A stretch of 64,000 nt of DNA from CADEGL01 sp050180485. GTDB lineage: Bacteria; Pseudomonadota; Alphaproteobacteria; CADEGL01. A program made the position numbers and the translations under genes. Each line of letters starts with the position of its first letter. Position 1 is the stretch's first letter. The notes under the pieces are model-generated. The model ran no database searches and was not told the origin of the DNA. It worked only from the letters and a program-made list of their open reading frames with translations. Shown here piece after piece: positions 54,340 through 64,000 of this stretch. The stretch covers positions 1 to 64,000 of the forward strand of contig JBFXED010000017.1 in the NCBI GenBank assembly GCA_050180485.1, in the 5' to 3' direction.

Positions 54340-55521
54340 GTGAAAGCACGTACCATCGCCCTAGCCGCCGCATTTGCGCTGGCGGCCATCCTGCCCGTTC
54401 AGGCCGCCGACAAGGTCAAAATCGGCTATGTCACCACGCTGTCGAAGGGCCCCGCGGCCATCGGCAAGCAGATGCAGGACGCGGTCGAACTGGCCCTCGA
54501 CCACCTGGGCAAGAAGATGGGCGGCCTGCCGGTCGAGGTCGTCTATGTGGACGACGAGTTCGATCCCGAGGTCGGTAAACTGCGCTCCGAGGAACTGGTG
54601 AAGAAGGACAAGGTGGACTTCGTCTCCGGCTTCATCTGGTCGAACGTGCTGCTCCAGGCGCGGCAGCCGATCTTCAAGGCGAACACCTTTCTGATTGGCT
54701 CCAACGCGGGCCCGCACGAGCTGGCTGGCAAGGAATGCTCGCCCTGGTTCTTCTCGACCTCGTGGCAGAACGACCAGATGCCCGAGGCCATGGGCAAGTA
54801 CATGACCGATGCCGGCATCAAGCGCGTCTTCGTGCTCTCGCCCAACTATCCGGCCGGCCGCGACATGGTGGCGGGCTTCAAGCGCTACTTCAAAGGCGAG
54901 ATCGTCGGCGAGATCCTGACGCCCTGGCCCCAGCACGCCGACTGGTCGGCCGAGTTCGCCAAAATCCGCGCGACCCAACCCAAGCCGGACGCGGTCTTCG
55001 TCTTCTATCCCGGCGGCGCGGGCGTGAACTTCGTGAAGCAGTATGCGCAATCGGGCCTGAAGGAGACGATCCCGCTCTATAACGTCTTCACCACCGACAG
55101 CACGACGCTCAAGGCGCAGGGCGATGCCGCGCTTGGCCTGCTCTCGACCATGAGTTGGGGACCCGACCTGCAGAACGACGCGAACAAGCGCTTCGTCGCG
55201 GATTTCAAGAAGAAGTACGGCTACATCCCGTCCTTCTACGCCGCGCAAGCCTACGATTCGATCATGCTGATCGCGAGCGCGGTCAAGGCCGTGAACGGCA
55301 AGATCGAGGACAAGGAGGCCGTCCGCAAGGCGCTGAAGGCCAGCGATTTCGCCTCCGTGCGCGGGCAGGTGAAGTTCAACAACAACCACTTCCCGATCGA
55401 GAATTTCTATATCCAGGAAGTGGTGAAGGATGCCGACGGCAACTACGACACAAGGATCAAGGGTACGGTGCTCCTGGCCCATGCCGATGCGTATGGCGCC
55501 AAGGAATGCAAAATGAAGTAG
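54340..55521 (+). CDS. Liv-type ABC importer, substrate-binding protein
   Basis: A 393-residue binding protein with signal peptide (to QAAD near 23) and two Peripla_BP_6 lobes (KIGYVTTLSKGPAAIGKQ; VFVLSPNYPAGRDMVAGF). It is only distantly like the three orphan copies at 26.8-31.0 kb. AAGGAGA precedes GTG 54340. A hairpin after it separates it from the membrane genes. Confidence 0.93.
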   Translation: MKARTIALAAAFALAAILPVQAADKVKIGYVTTLSKGPAAIGKQMQDAVELALDHLGKKMGGLPVEVVYVDDEFDPEVGKLRSEELVKKDKVDFVSGFIWSNVLLQARQPIFKANTFLIGSNAGPHELAGKECSPWFFSTSWQNDQMPEAMGKYMTDAGIKRVFVLSPNYPAGRDMVAGFKRYFKGEIVGEILTPWPQHADWSAEFAKIRATQPKPDAVFVFYPGGAGVNFVKQYAQSGLKETIPLYNVFTTDSTTLKAQGDAALGLLSTMSWGPDLQNDANKRFVADFKKKYGYIPSFYAAQAYDSIMLIASAVKAVNGKIEDKEAVRKALKASDFASVRGQVKFNNNHFPIENFYIQEVVKDADGNYDTRIKGTVLLAHADAYGAKECKMK

Positions 55522-55541
55522 CCGCCAGGCTGGGAGAGACG

Positions 55542-55569
55542 GGGGCGGGCCACACCCCGCCCCTGTTTT
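55542..55569 (+). terminator. Attenuating hairpin between binding protein and livH
   Basis: GGGGCGGG/CCCGCCCC stem with a six-base loop followed by TGTTTTCGTTT. It would partly stop transcription, giving more binding protein than membrane subunits. Confidence 0.75.
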
Positions 55570-55616
55570 CGTTTGTGGGACGGCCGCGCCTGCGCGCGCG
55601 GCGGCGATCGTAGGGC

Positions 55617-56540
55617 ATGACCGCGCTTCTTCTCATCGAGCAGACTCTGAACGGGCTGCAGCTCGGCGTGATGCTGTTCCTGATGGCGGCCGGGCTTACG
55701 CTCGTCTTCGGTATCATGAACATGATCAACCTGGCGCATGGCTCGCTCTACATGGTGGGCGCCTATTGCGCCGCCTTGTTCCTGGAGTGGACGGGCAGCT
55801 TCGTCCTGGCCGCGCTTTTGGCCCTGCCCGCGACGCTCCTGGTCGGCCTTGTCGTCGAGATCCTCGTGCTGCGCACGCTCTACGAACGCGACCATCTGGA
55901 CCAGGTGTTGGCCACCTTCGGCCTGATCCTCTTCTTCAACGAGGCCGTCCATCTGGTCGGCGGCGCCGAGGCGCTGTACCTGGACCTGCCGCCATTCCTC
56001 AAGGGGCAGGTCGAGATCATTCCGGGCTCGCCCTACCCCATCTACCGCCTGGTCGTGATCGCCGTCGGCCTCGCGGTCGCCCTCGGCCTCTATCTTCTGG
56101 TCACGCGCACGCGCACCGGAATGCTGATCCGCGCGGGCGCCTCCAACCGCACCATGCTTTCGGCGCTCGGCGTCAACGTGCGCCTCCTGTTCACGGCCGT
56201 CTTCGGCCTGGGCGCCATGCTGGCGGGCTTGGGCGGCGTCATGGCCGGGCCGATCGTCTCGGTCCAGTCAGGCATGGGTGAGAACGTCCTGATTCTGGCC
56301 TTCGTCGTCATCGTCATCGGCGGTATCGGCTCGGTTCGTGGCGCCTTCATCGCGGCACTCCTCATCGGCCTGATCGACACGATGGGTCGCGCCTTCATGG
56401 CCGACCTCATGGGGCTTCTCATGTCGCACGCCGCAGCCCAGACAGCGGGGCCCACCATCGCCTCCATGCTGATCTATCTCCTGATGGCCGGCGTGCTGTT
56501 CTTCCGGCCCCAGGGTCTGTTCCCGCCGCGGGGCCGCTGA
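55617..56540 (+). CDS. livH: Branched-chain amino acid ABC permease LivH
   Basis: A 307-residue permease with about eight membrane segments. GLTLVFGIMNMINLAHGSLY near residue 25 is the LivH signature and GIGSVRGAFIAALLIG near 238 the cytoplasmic coupling region. The stop is directly followed by the livM start. Ligand could be amino acids, amides or urea. Confidence 0.94.
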   Translation: MTALLLIEQTLNGLQLGVMLFLMAAGLTLVFGIMNMINLAHGSLYMVGAYCAALFLEWTGSFVLAALLALPATLLVGLVVEILVLRTLYERDHLDQVLATFGLILFFNEAVHLVGGAEALYLDLPPFLKGQVEIIPGSPYPIYRLVVIAVGLAVALGLYLLVTRTRTGMLIRAGASNRTMLSALGVNVRLLFTAVFGLGAMLAGLGGVMAGPIVSVQSGMGENVLILAFVVIVIGGIGSVRGAFIAALLIGLIDTMGRAFMADLMGLLMSHAAAQTAGPTIASMLIYLLMAGVLFFRPQGLFPPRGR

Positions 56541-57482
56541 ATGGCGCGCATCGCCACCATCGCAGTCTTGATCGCGCTCGCCGCCGTGCCGGTGCTGGCC
56601 GCCGCGTTCGACGCACCCTTCTATCTCGACCTGTTCGGGCGCGTGATGATCTATGCCATCGCCGCGCTCAGCCTGAACCTGGTGATGGGTTACGGCGGCA
56701 TGGTCAGCTTCGGTCACGCGGCCTTCCTGGGACTCGGCGGCTATGCCGTCGGCATCCTGGCCAAGGAAGGAATCGAAAGCGGCTTCGTGCAATGGCCGTT
56801 GGCCGTCGGTTCCTGCGCCCTATTCGCGTTTCTGACCGGCTTGGTCGTGCTGCGCACCAGCGGCGCCTATTTCATCATGATCACGCTGGCCTTCGCTCAG
56901 ATGCTGTTCTTTCTGTTCACCAGCCTGGCCGAATATGGCGGCGATGACGGGCTGACCATCTGGACGCGCAGCGAGTTTTCCGGGCTGATAGACCTCAACG
57001 ACGGTGCGAGCTTCTACTACCTAGTTTTCATCCTGCTTCTGCTCTGTCTCGGCATCTCGGCGCGGCTGGTCGATTCGCGCTTCGGCATGGTCCTGCGCGG
57101 TGCGAAGGCCAACGAGCGGCGGATGCGCGCCATCGGCTTCCCGACCTTCCGCTACAAGCTGGCGGCCTACACGATCTCCGGCGCCATGTGCGGCCTGGCG
57201 GGCGCGCTCCTGGCCAACCAGGCCGAGTTCGTGGGGCCAAGCGTGCTGCACTGGTCGCGTTCGGGCGAAATCCTGGTCATGGTCGTGCTCGGCGGGATGG
57301 GCGGCGTGGCCGGTCCCGTGCTGGGTGCGGCCGCTTATCTGCTGCTCAGCTATTTCCTCGCCGACCTGACCAAGCATTGGGCCATCATCATGGGGCCGCT
57401 CCTGATCCTGGTCGTGCTTTATGCGCGCGGCGGCTTGCTGGGGCTTCTAGGCGGACGGCGCGCCAGGACGGGCTCACCATGA
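56541..57482 (+). CDS. livM: Branched-chain amino acid ABC permease LivM
   Basis: A 313-residue permease. LVMGYGGMVSFGHAAFLGLG near 50 and GMGGVAGPVLGAAAYLL near 252 are LivM hallmarks; RGAKANERRMRAIGF near 190 is the cytoplasmic loop that contacts the ATPases. It overlaps livG by four bases. Confidence 0.94.
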   Translation: MARIATIAVLIALAAVPVLAAAFDAPFYLDLFGRVMIYAIAALSLNLVMGYGGMVSFGHAAFLGLGGYAVGILAKEGIESGFVQWPLAVGSCALFAFLTGLVVLRTSGAYFIMITLAFAQMLFFLFTSLAEYGGDDGLTIWTRSEFSGLIDLNDGASFYYLVFILLLLCLGISARLVDSRFGMVLRGAKANERRMRAIGFPTFRYKLAAYTISGAMCGLAGALLANQAEFVGPSVLHWSRSGEILVMVVLGGMGGVAGPVLGAAAYLLLSYFLADLTKHWAIIMGPLLILVVLYARGGLLGLLGGRRARTGSP

Positions 57483-58233
57483 GCGACATCCTGCTGCGCG
57501 CCGAAGGCATCACCAAGCGCTATGGCGGCATCCTGGCCTGCGACGGTGTGAACGTCGATCTGCGCGCGGGCGAGACGCATGCGGTGATCGGCCCCAACGG
57601 AGCGGGCAAGACGACGCTTTTATCTCAGCTCGCGGGCGAAATCGCGCCCGATGCCGGCCGCATCCATCTGGGGGCGCGCGACGTCACGCACTTGCGCGCG
57701 CCCGAACGCGCGGTGCTCGGCCTCGGCCGTTCGTTCCAAATCACCAGCGTGTTCCGCGAGTTTAGCGTGCTACAGAATGTGGCGCTGGCCGTACAAGCCC
57801 ATGACGGGCATAGCTTTCGCTTTTGGCGCAAGGCGCGCACCGACGCCGCGCTGATCGAGCCCGCGCGCGCCATGCTGGACCGCCTCGGGCTCGCCGGCCG
57901 CGCCGCCTTGCCGGCCGCGCTTCTGTCCCACGGCGAGCAGCGCCAGCTGGAACTGGCCATGGCGCTGGCCACCAAGCCGCGCGTGCTTCTGCTCGACGAA
58001 CCGATGGCCGGAATGGGCGCCGCGGATTCCGAGCGCATGACCCGGCTTCTGACCACGCTCAAGAACGAAGCTGCGCTGCTGTTGGTCGAGCACGACATGG
58101 ACGCGGTCTTCGCCCTGGCCGACCGGATCACCGTGATGACTTACGGCCGCGTGATCGCGACCGGCACGCCGGCGGAAATCCGCGCGAACCAGGCCGTGCG
58201 CGAGGCCTATCTCGGCACCGACGAGGCCGCGTG

Positions 58234-58234
<1 letters not shown>
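57479..58234 (+). CDS. livG: Branched-chain amino acid ABC ATPase LivG
   Basis: A 251-residue ATPase. Walker A GPNGAGKTT near 38, signature LSHGEQRQLELA near 148, Walker B VLLLDEPMAGMG near 165 and His switch LLVEHDM near 202. LSHGEQ in place of LSGGQ is standard for LivG. It overlaps livM and livF. Confidence 0.95.
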
Positions 58235-58937
<703 letters not shown>

Positions 58938-58941
<4 letters not shown>

Positions 58942-59587
58942 CCCAGGCGCTTTTTCAGAAGCTCGACCGCCGTGTCGGGGCTGGTCAGCACCGTGCGGCC
59001 TGGCACGGCGCGGATGAGGCGCGCGGCGGGCGCGGTCGAATATTGGGCCAGCATCAGGGCGTCGCAATCCTCGAACTGCTCGGCCGCCTTGGCGACGATG
59101 GCGTCATGCTCGTCCGCACGCCCGGCTTCCAACGCCGGCAACGCGGCCTCCGCCGCATGGGTGCGCAGCTGTAGCTTGATGCCGCGCTTGGCAGCCACGG
59201 CCTCGACCTCTTCCTTCAGCTCGGTCAGGGTCGGCGCGAAGGTCGAGAGCGCCACGATGCGCGGTCCCTTGTCCAGCGCGGCCTCGACCATGGCCTCGTA
59301 GGGCTTCAAGACCGGCACATCCATCTGCGAGCGCGCGGCCTCGATGGCCGGGCCAAAGGCCGAGCACGAGAACAGGATGAAGCGCGCGCCCGAATCGTAG
59401 CTGTGGTTGGCCAGCGCCGCGATGCGTGCGTAGAGCGCGGGCGTCAGCTTCCCCGCCGCGCGGCGATCCTGCAGGAGCGAATCGTCCAGCAAGTGCGTGC
59501 GCGGCGCCTTCGGCCAATGACGGCCGAAGGCGGCTTCCAGCGGCTCGATGGACAGGCGCGTGGCGTGGACGATGCCGATGCGGCCGT

Positions 59588-59591
<4 letters not shown>
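58938..59591 (-). CDS. Asp/Glu racemase superfamily protein, single-Cys type
   Basis: A 217-residue protein of the aspartate/glutamate racemase fold. The first catalytic loop reads FILFSCSAFGPAI near 75 with a Cys, but the second loop is LMLAQYSTAPAARL near 180 with Ser where racemases have Cys. It may therefore be an isomerase, decarboxylase or hydrolase variant. ATG 59591 overlaps the mmsA stop by four bases, so it is coupled to that gene. Confidence 0.8.
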
Positions 59592-61081
<1,490 letters not shown>

Positions 61082-61284
61082 GAAATCCTCCGGAGGCGCG
61101 GCACATGGGCGAGAGAGCGGCGAACGCCGCTCTGGTCGGGGCGCTTATAGCAAATCGGCCGGGGCCGGGGAAACGACCCGGACCGGTATTTTCGGCCAGC
61201 AGACATGCCCGGAAAGCAGGGCTTCAATTGACGGCGCGCGGGCCTACGCATAGGGATACGGAACACGACCCGGGGGACCACGCC

Positions 61285-62265
61285 ATGACGCAGATTCCGA
61301 CCTACGCCGACGTCCAGGATGCAGCTCGCCAACTGAAGGGCATGGCCGTGCGCACACCCCTGGTCGACGCGCATGTCATGGGCGCGGCCTTGGGCTGCCG
61401 CCTGTTCGTGAAACCCGAGGTGTTGCAGCGCACGGGGTCGTTCAAGTTCCGTGGCGCTTACAACCGGATCAGCCGGCTGAACGAGGCCGAGCGCAAGCGT
61501 GGCGTCGTCGCCTACTCCTCCGGCAACCATGCCCAAGGCGTGGCCGCCGCCGCCACGTTGGTCGGCGCGCCGTCGGTCATCGTGATGCCGTCGGACGCCC
61601 CCGCCATCAAGGTCGCCAACACCAAGGCGCTGGGCGGCGAGGTCGTGCTCTACGACCGCTTCAAAGAGAACCGCGAGGAGATCGGACAGCGCATCGCGTC
61701 CGAGCGCGGCCTGACCTTGGTGAAGCCCTATGACGATCCGTATGTGATCGCGGGCCAGGGCACGGCCGGGCTGGAATTGGTCGAGCAGGCGAAAGAAATG
61801 GGCGCCCCGCCCGACATCGTCGTCTCGCCCTGCGGCGGCGGCGGCCTGGTCGCGGGCTGTGCCTTGGCCGTGAAGGAAAACCTGCCCAATGCCGCGGTCT
61901 ATGGCGCCGAGCCGGCAGGGCTGGACGATACCGCGCGCTCCCTCGTCTTCGGCCAGCGCGTCTCGAACAACCCCAAGGCCACCACGATTTGCGATGCGCT
62001 GATGGCGCCCATGCCCGGCGAGATCACTTTCGAGATCAACCGCAAGCTGCTGAAGGGCGCCATCGCGGTCAGCGACGACGAGGTCCTGTCGGCCATGAAG
62101 CGCGCCTTCCTCGACCTCAAGCTCGTCGTCGAGCCGGGCGGCGCGGTCGCACTGGCTGCCGTCCTATCGGGCAAGATCGACGTGAAGGGCAAAACGGTGG
62201 CCGTGGTCTGCTCGGGCGGCAATGCCGACCCGGCGATGTTCGAACGCGCGCTCAAGGCATCCTGA
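61285..62265 (+). CDS. Threonine/serine dehydratase-like PLP enzyme
   Basis: A 326-residue fold-type II enzyme. PLP Lys in GSFKFRGAYN near 53, SSGNHAQGVA near 79, phosphate loop CGGGGLVAG near 182 and CSGGNADP near 309. It lacks the ACT domain of biosynthetic IlvA, so it is a catabolic dehydratase, serine racemase or hydroxyaspartate/ectoine-pathway relative. A secreted deaminase gene follows five bases downstream. Confidence 0.92.
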   Translation: MTQIPTYADVQDAARQLKGMAVRTPLVDAHVMGAALGCRLFVKPEVLQRTGSFKFRGAYNRISRLNEAERKRGVVAYSSGNHAQGVAAAATLVGAPSVIVMPSDAPAIKVANTKALGGEVVLYDRFKENREEIGQRIASERGLTLVKPYDDPYVIAGQGTAGLELVEQAKEMGAPPDIVVSPCGGGGLVAGCALAVKENLPNAAVYGAEPAGLDDTARSLVFGQRVSNNPKATTICDALMAPMPGEITFEINRKLLKGAIAVSDDEVLSAMKRAFLDLKLVVEPGGAVALAAVLSGKIDVKGKTVAVVCSGGNADPAMFERALKAS

Positions 62266-62270
62266 CCATC

Positions 62271-63773
62271 ATGTTCCGCCGGATCGTCCTTGCCGCCGCC
62301 ATCGCGCTGGCGGGCGCTTCGGGCGTACGTGCCGACGAAGCGCGCACGGCACAGTATTTCGACGCCATTGCGGCCTCGCCGCCGCTGCGCACCGCGTTCC
62401 TGCGCGCCATGCCCAAGGGCGGCGAACTACATGTCCACCTGACCGGCGCGATCTATGCCGAGAACTATATTCGCTGGGCCGTCGAGGACGGGCTGTGCGT
62501 CCAGCGCGCGGCGTTGGCCCTGGCTCCGCCGCCCTGCGACCCCGCGCAAGGAACCGAGCCGGCCGCGATTCTCGAGACTGATCGAACGCTGCGCGCCGCC
62601 CTAATCGACAGTCTGTCCATGCGCAACCATTCGAACGCGCGCGATTCCGGCCACGACCATTTCTTCGCCACCTTCGCCAAATTCAACGCCGCCACCCGTC
62701 CGCGCCTGGGTGACATGATCGCGGAGTACGCCGCGCGCTTGGCAGCCGAAAACACTTTCTACGTCGAGATCATGACCTCACCCGGCATGGGCGATGCCCG
62801 CGCGCTGGGAACCCAAGCGGGCTGGAGCGACGATTGGAATACCCTGCGCGACCGCCTGATGACGCCCGACATGGACAAGATCGTCGCTCGAGCGCGCGAA
62901 CGCCTCGACTTGGCCGAGTCGCGCGAGCGCGAGCTTCTGCGCTGCGGCACGCCACAGGCCGACCCTGGTTGCGCGGTGACGGTGCGCTATCTGTCGCAGG
63001 TCATCCGCGTGTTCCCGCGCGAGCAGGTCTTTGCCGAAATCCTGTTCGCCACCTTGCTGATGAAGGCCGATCCGCGCGTCGTGGGCTTGAACCTGGTGGC
63101 ACCGGAGGACGATCCCGTTACCTTGCGCGAATACACCGAGCAGATGCGCATGATCGGTTTCCTGACCGACACGGGACGGGCATCGAACGTGACGTTGCAC
63201 GCGGGCGAACTGACGCTCGGTCTCGTGCCGCCGGAGGATTTGCGCTTCCACATAAGGCAGGCCGTCGAATTGGCGGGCGCCAAGCGCATCGGCCACGGCA
63301 CGGGCATGGCATGGGAAGACGACTCCCTCGGGCTGATGAACCAAATGGCGCAGCGGAAGATCGCGGTCGAGATCAATCCGACCAGCAACGAGCAAATCCT
63401 CGGCGTCACGGGCAAGGATCACCCTTTCCCCGTCTATCGGCGCATGGGCGTGCCGGTCGCGCTTTCGACCGATGATCCCGGCGTCTCGCGCATCGACCTG
63501 AGCCATGAGTACCAGCGCATCGCCCGCGACTACGGCCTGGGCTATCGCGATCTCAAGGCACTGGCGCGGAATGCGTTGGAATATTCCTTCGCGCCGGGCC
63601 CGAGCCTGTGGGCAGGCGACCGTCGCGCCGGTCCTTGCGCCGCCGATTCACCGGCGGGCGCGCCCTCGGCCGGCTGCCGCGCCTTCCTCGACGGCAGCGA
63701 GAAAGCACGCGAGCAATGGCGCCTGGAAGCCGCCTTCGCGCGCTTCGAGGCCACACCCTGGCCGGCGCCGTAG
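62271..63773 (+). CDS. Secreted adenosine deaminase-like enzyme
   Basis: A 500-residue exported protein. Signal peptide to VRADE near 20. Metal-site HVH in GGELHVHLTGAIY near 50, catalytic VTLHAGELTLG near 310, RIGHGTGM near 340 and ALSTDDPGVS near 400 are those of adenosine deaminases. An insert at about 60-130 and a Cys-bearing C-terminus set it apart from cytoplasmic enzymes and recall growth-factor-type secreted deaminases. It would release inosine or a related product in the periplasm. Confidence 0.88.
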   Translation: MFRRIVLAAAIALAGASGVRADEARTAQYFDAIAASPPLRTAFLRAMPKGGELHVHLTGAIYAENYIRWAVEDGLCVQRAALALAPPPCDPAQGTEPAAILETDRTLRAALIDSLSMRNHSNARDSGHDHFFATFAKFNAATRPRLGDMIAEYAARLAAENTFYVEIMTSPGMGDARALGTQAGWSDDWNTLRDRLMTPDMDKIVARARERLDLAESRERELLRCGTPQADPGCAVTVRYLSQVIRVFPREQVFAEILFATLLMKADPRVVGLNLVAPEDDPVTLREYTEQMRMIGFLTDTGRASNVTLHAGELTLGLVPPEDLRFHIRQAVELAGAKRIGHGTGMAWEDDSLGLMNQMAQRKIAVEINPTSNEQILGVTGKDHPFPVYRRMGVPVALSTDDPGVSRIDLSHEYQRIARDYGLGYRDLKALARNALEYSFAPGPSLWAGDRRAGPCAADSPAGAPSAGCRAFLDGSEKAREQWRLEAAFARFEATPWPAP

Positions 63774-63790
63774 AGCTCAACCTCCTCCAA

Positions 63791-63935
63791 CCTTTCGCCC
63801 CCTCCCCTTTGTGAGCGCTGCGCGCTCCGTGTCGATCCGCTTTGCGGCTCGACCCCTCGTTGGGGAGGGGAAAGACAGAGTGTCTCGCTTTTTACTTCTC
63901 CCCTCCCCTTGAGGGAGGGGTTGGGGGAGGGGTAC
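63791..63935. repeat. Multi-hairpin intergenic repeat element
   Basis: The gap after the deaminase holds several perfect hairpins: CCCCTCCCC with GGGGAGGGG at 63862-63870, GAGCGC/GCGCTC (63813-63827), an interrupted hairpin GTCGA.../...TCGAC (63831-63853) and CCCCTCCC/GGGAGGGG (63900-63920). CTCGTTGGGGAGGGG is shared with the repeat at 13521-13627. Probably a dispersed mosaic element of this genome. Confidence 0.7.
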
Positions 63936-63943
63936 CAACACGC

Positions 63944-64000
63944 ATGACGGTCCCAGCCCCCTCGCCCAGCCGATTGAACCTCGCGCTGCGTCTATCGTTC
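63944..64000 (+). CDS. Start of an unidentified gene (partial)
   Basis: ATG 63944 opens a frame of 19 codons that reaches the window edge without a stop. The residues (MTVPAPSPSRLNLALRLSF) could begin a membrane or cytoplasmic protein; nothing more can be said. Confidence 0.35.
   Translation, partial: MTVPAPSPSRLNLALRLSF

Overview
The window is 64 kb of GC-rich, densely coding bacterial chromosome. Several features suggest an alphaproteobacterium, probably of the Rhodospirillales type: a glnB-glnA pair behind a sigma-54-like promoter, a short ParE, many solute-binding proteins and catabolic oxidoreductases, and a tRNA-His whose gene encodes G-1 opposite C73 (the A73 form lacking G-1 belongs to another alphaproteobacterial clade). 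No phage, transposase, integrase, CRISPR array or rRNA was seen. The taxonomic statement is inference.

Layout. 1-5.8 kb: a partial unrecognised enzyme, an amidase, a FAD amine oxidoreductase, a polysaccharide-deacetylase-family hydrolase and a DUF924 protein. 5.9-10.6 kb: a YbhGFSR-type ABC exporter (HlyD adaptor, fused double ATPase, two permeases). 10.6-20.1 kb: a catabolic zone with a 3-hydroxyisobutyrate-dehydrogenase-like enzyme, an M24 peptidase/creatinase-like enzyme, a 2OG-Fe(II) oxygenase, a dimethylglycine/sarcosine-dehydrogenase-like flavoprotein, an ASCH protein and two paralogous Rieske oxygenases around a LysR regulator with overlapping palindromic boxes. 20.2-23.0 kb: a lipoprotein, a GlsB/YeaQ membrane protein and two paralogous glycine-rich proteins of unknown function on either side of tRNA-His. 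23.0-26.8 kb: a class I aminotransferase, glnB-glnA and a YkgJ-type cysteine-cluster protein. 26.8-31.0 kb: three tandem paralogous LivJ-like binding proteins without any transporter genes.

31.2-36.6 kb: an amidohydrolase and SDR pair, an enolase-superfamily enzyme followed by a bacterial SET-domain protein, and a Ser/Cys proline-racemase-family enzyme. 36.7-45.2 kb: thioesterase, parE, DUF1223, a TPR protein, alpha/beta hydrolase, isochorismatase-like hydrolase, RhlE-like helicase, a stand-alone RAM-domain protein and a GFA protein. 45.2-53.3 kb: a Cys/Cys proline-racemase-family enzyme, an unusual SDR and four back-to-back 14-TM MFS transporters. 53.4-58.9 kb: a class IV aminotransferase and a complete Liv ABC importer (binding protein, LivH, LivM, LivG, LivF). 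58.9-64 kb: an Asp/Glu-racemase-like protein coupled to mmsA, a threonine-dehydratase-like enzyme, a secreted adenosine-deaminase-like enzyme, a structured repeat region and the start of one further gene.

Most of the content serves uptake and breakdown of amino acids, N-methylated amines and related small molecules. The parts I find least explained are the glycine-rich pair around tRNA-His, the four coupled MFS genes, the orphan binding-protein triplet, the SET-domain gene beside an enolase, and the LysR/Rieske regulatory region. Family assignments come from reading motifs by eye; no database search was possible.
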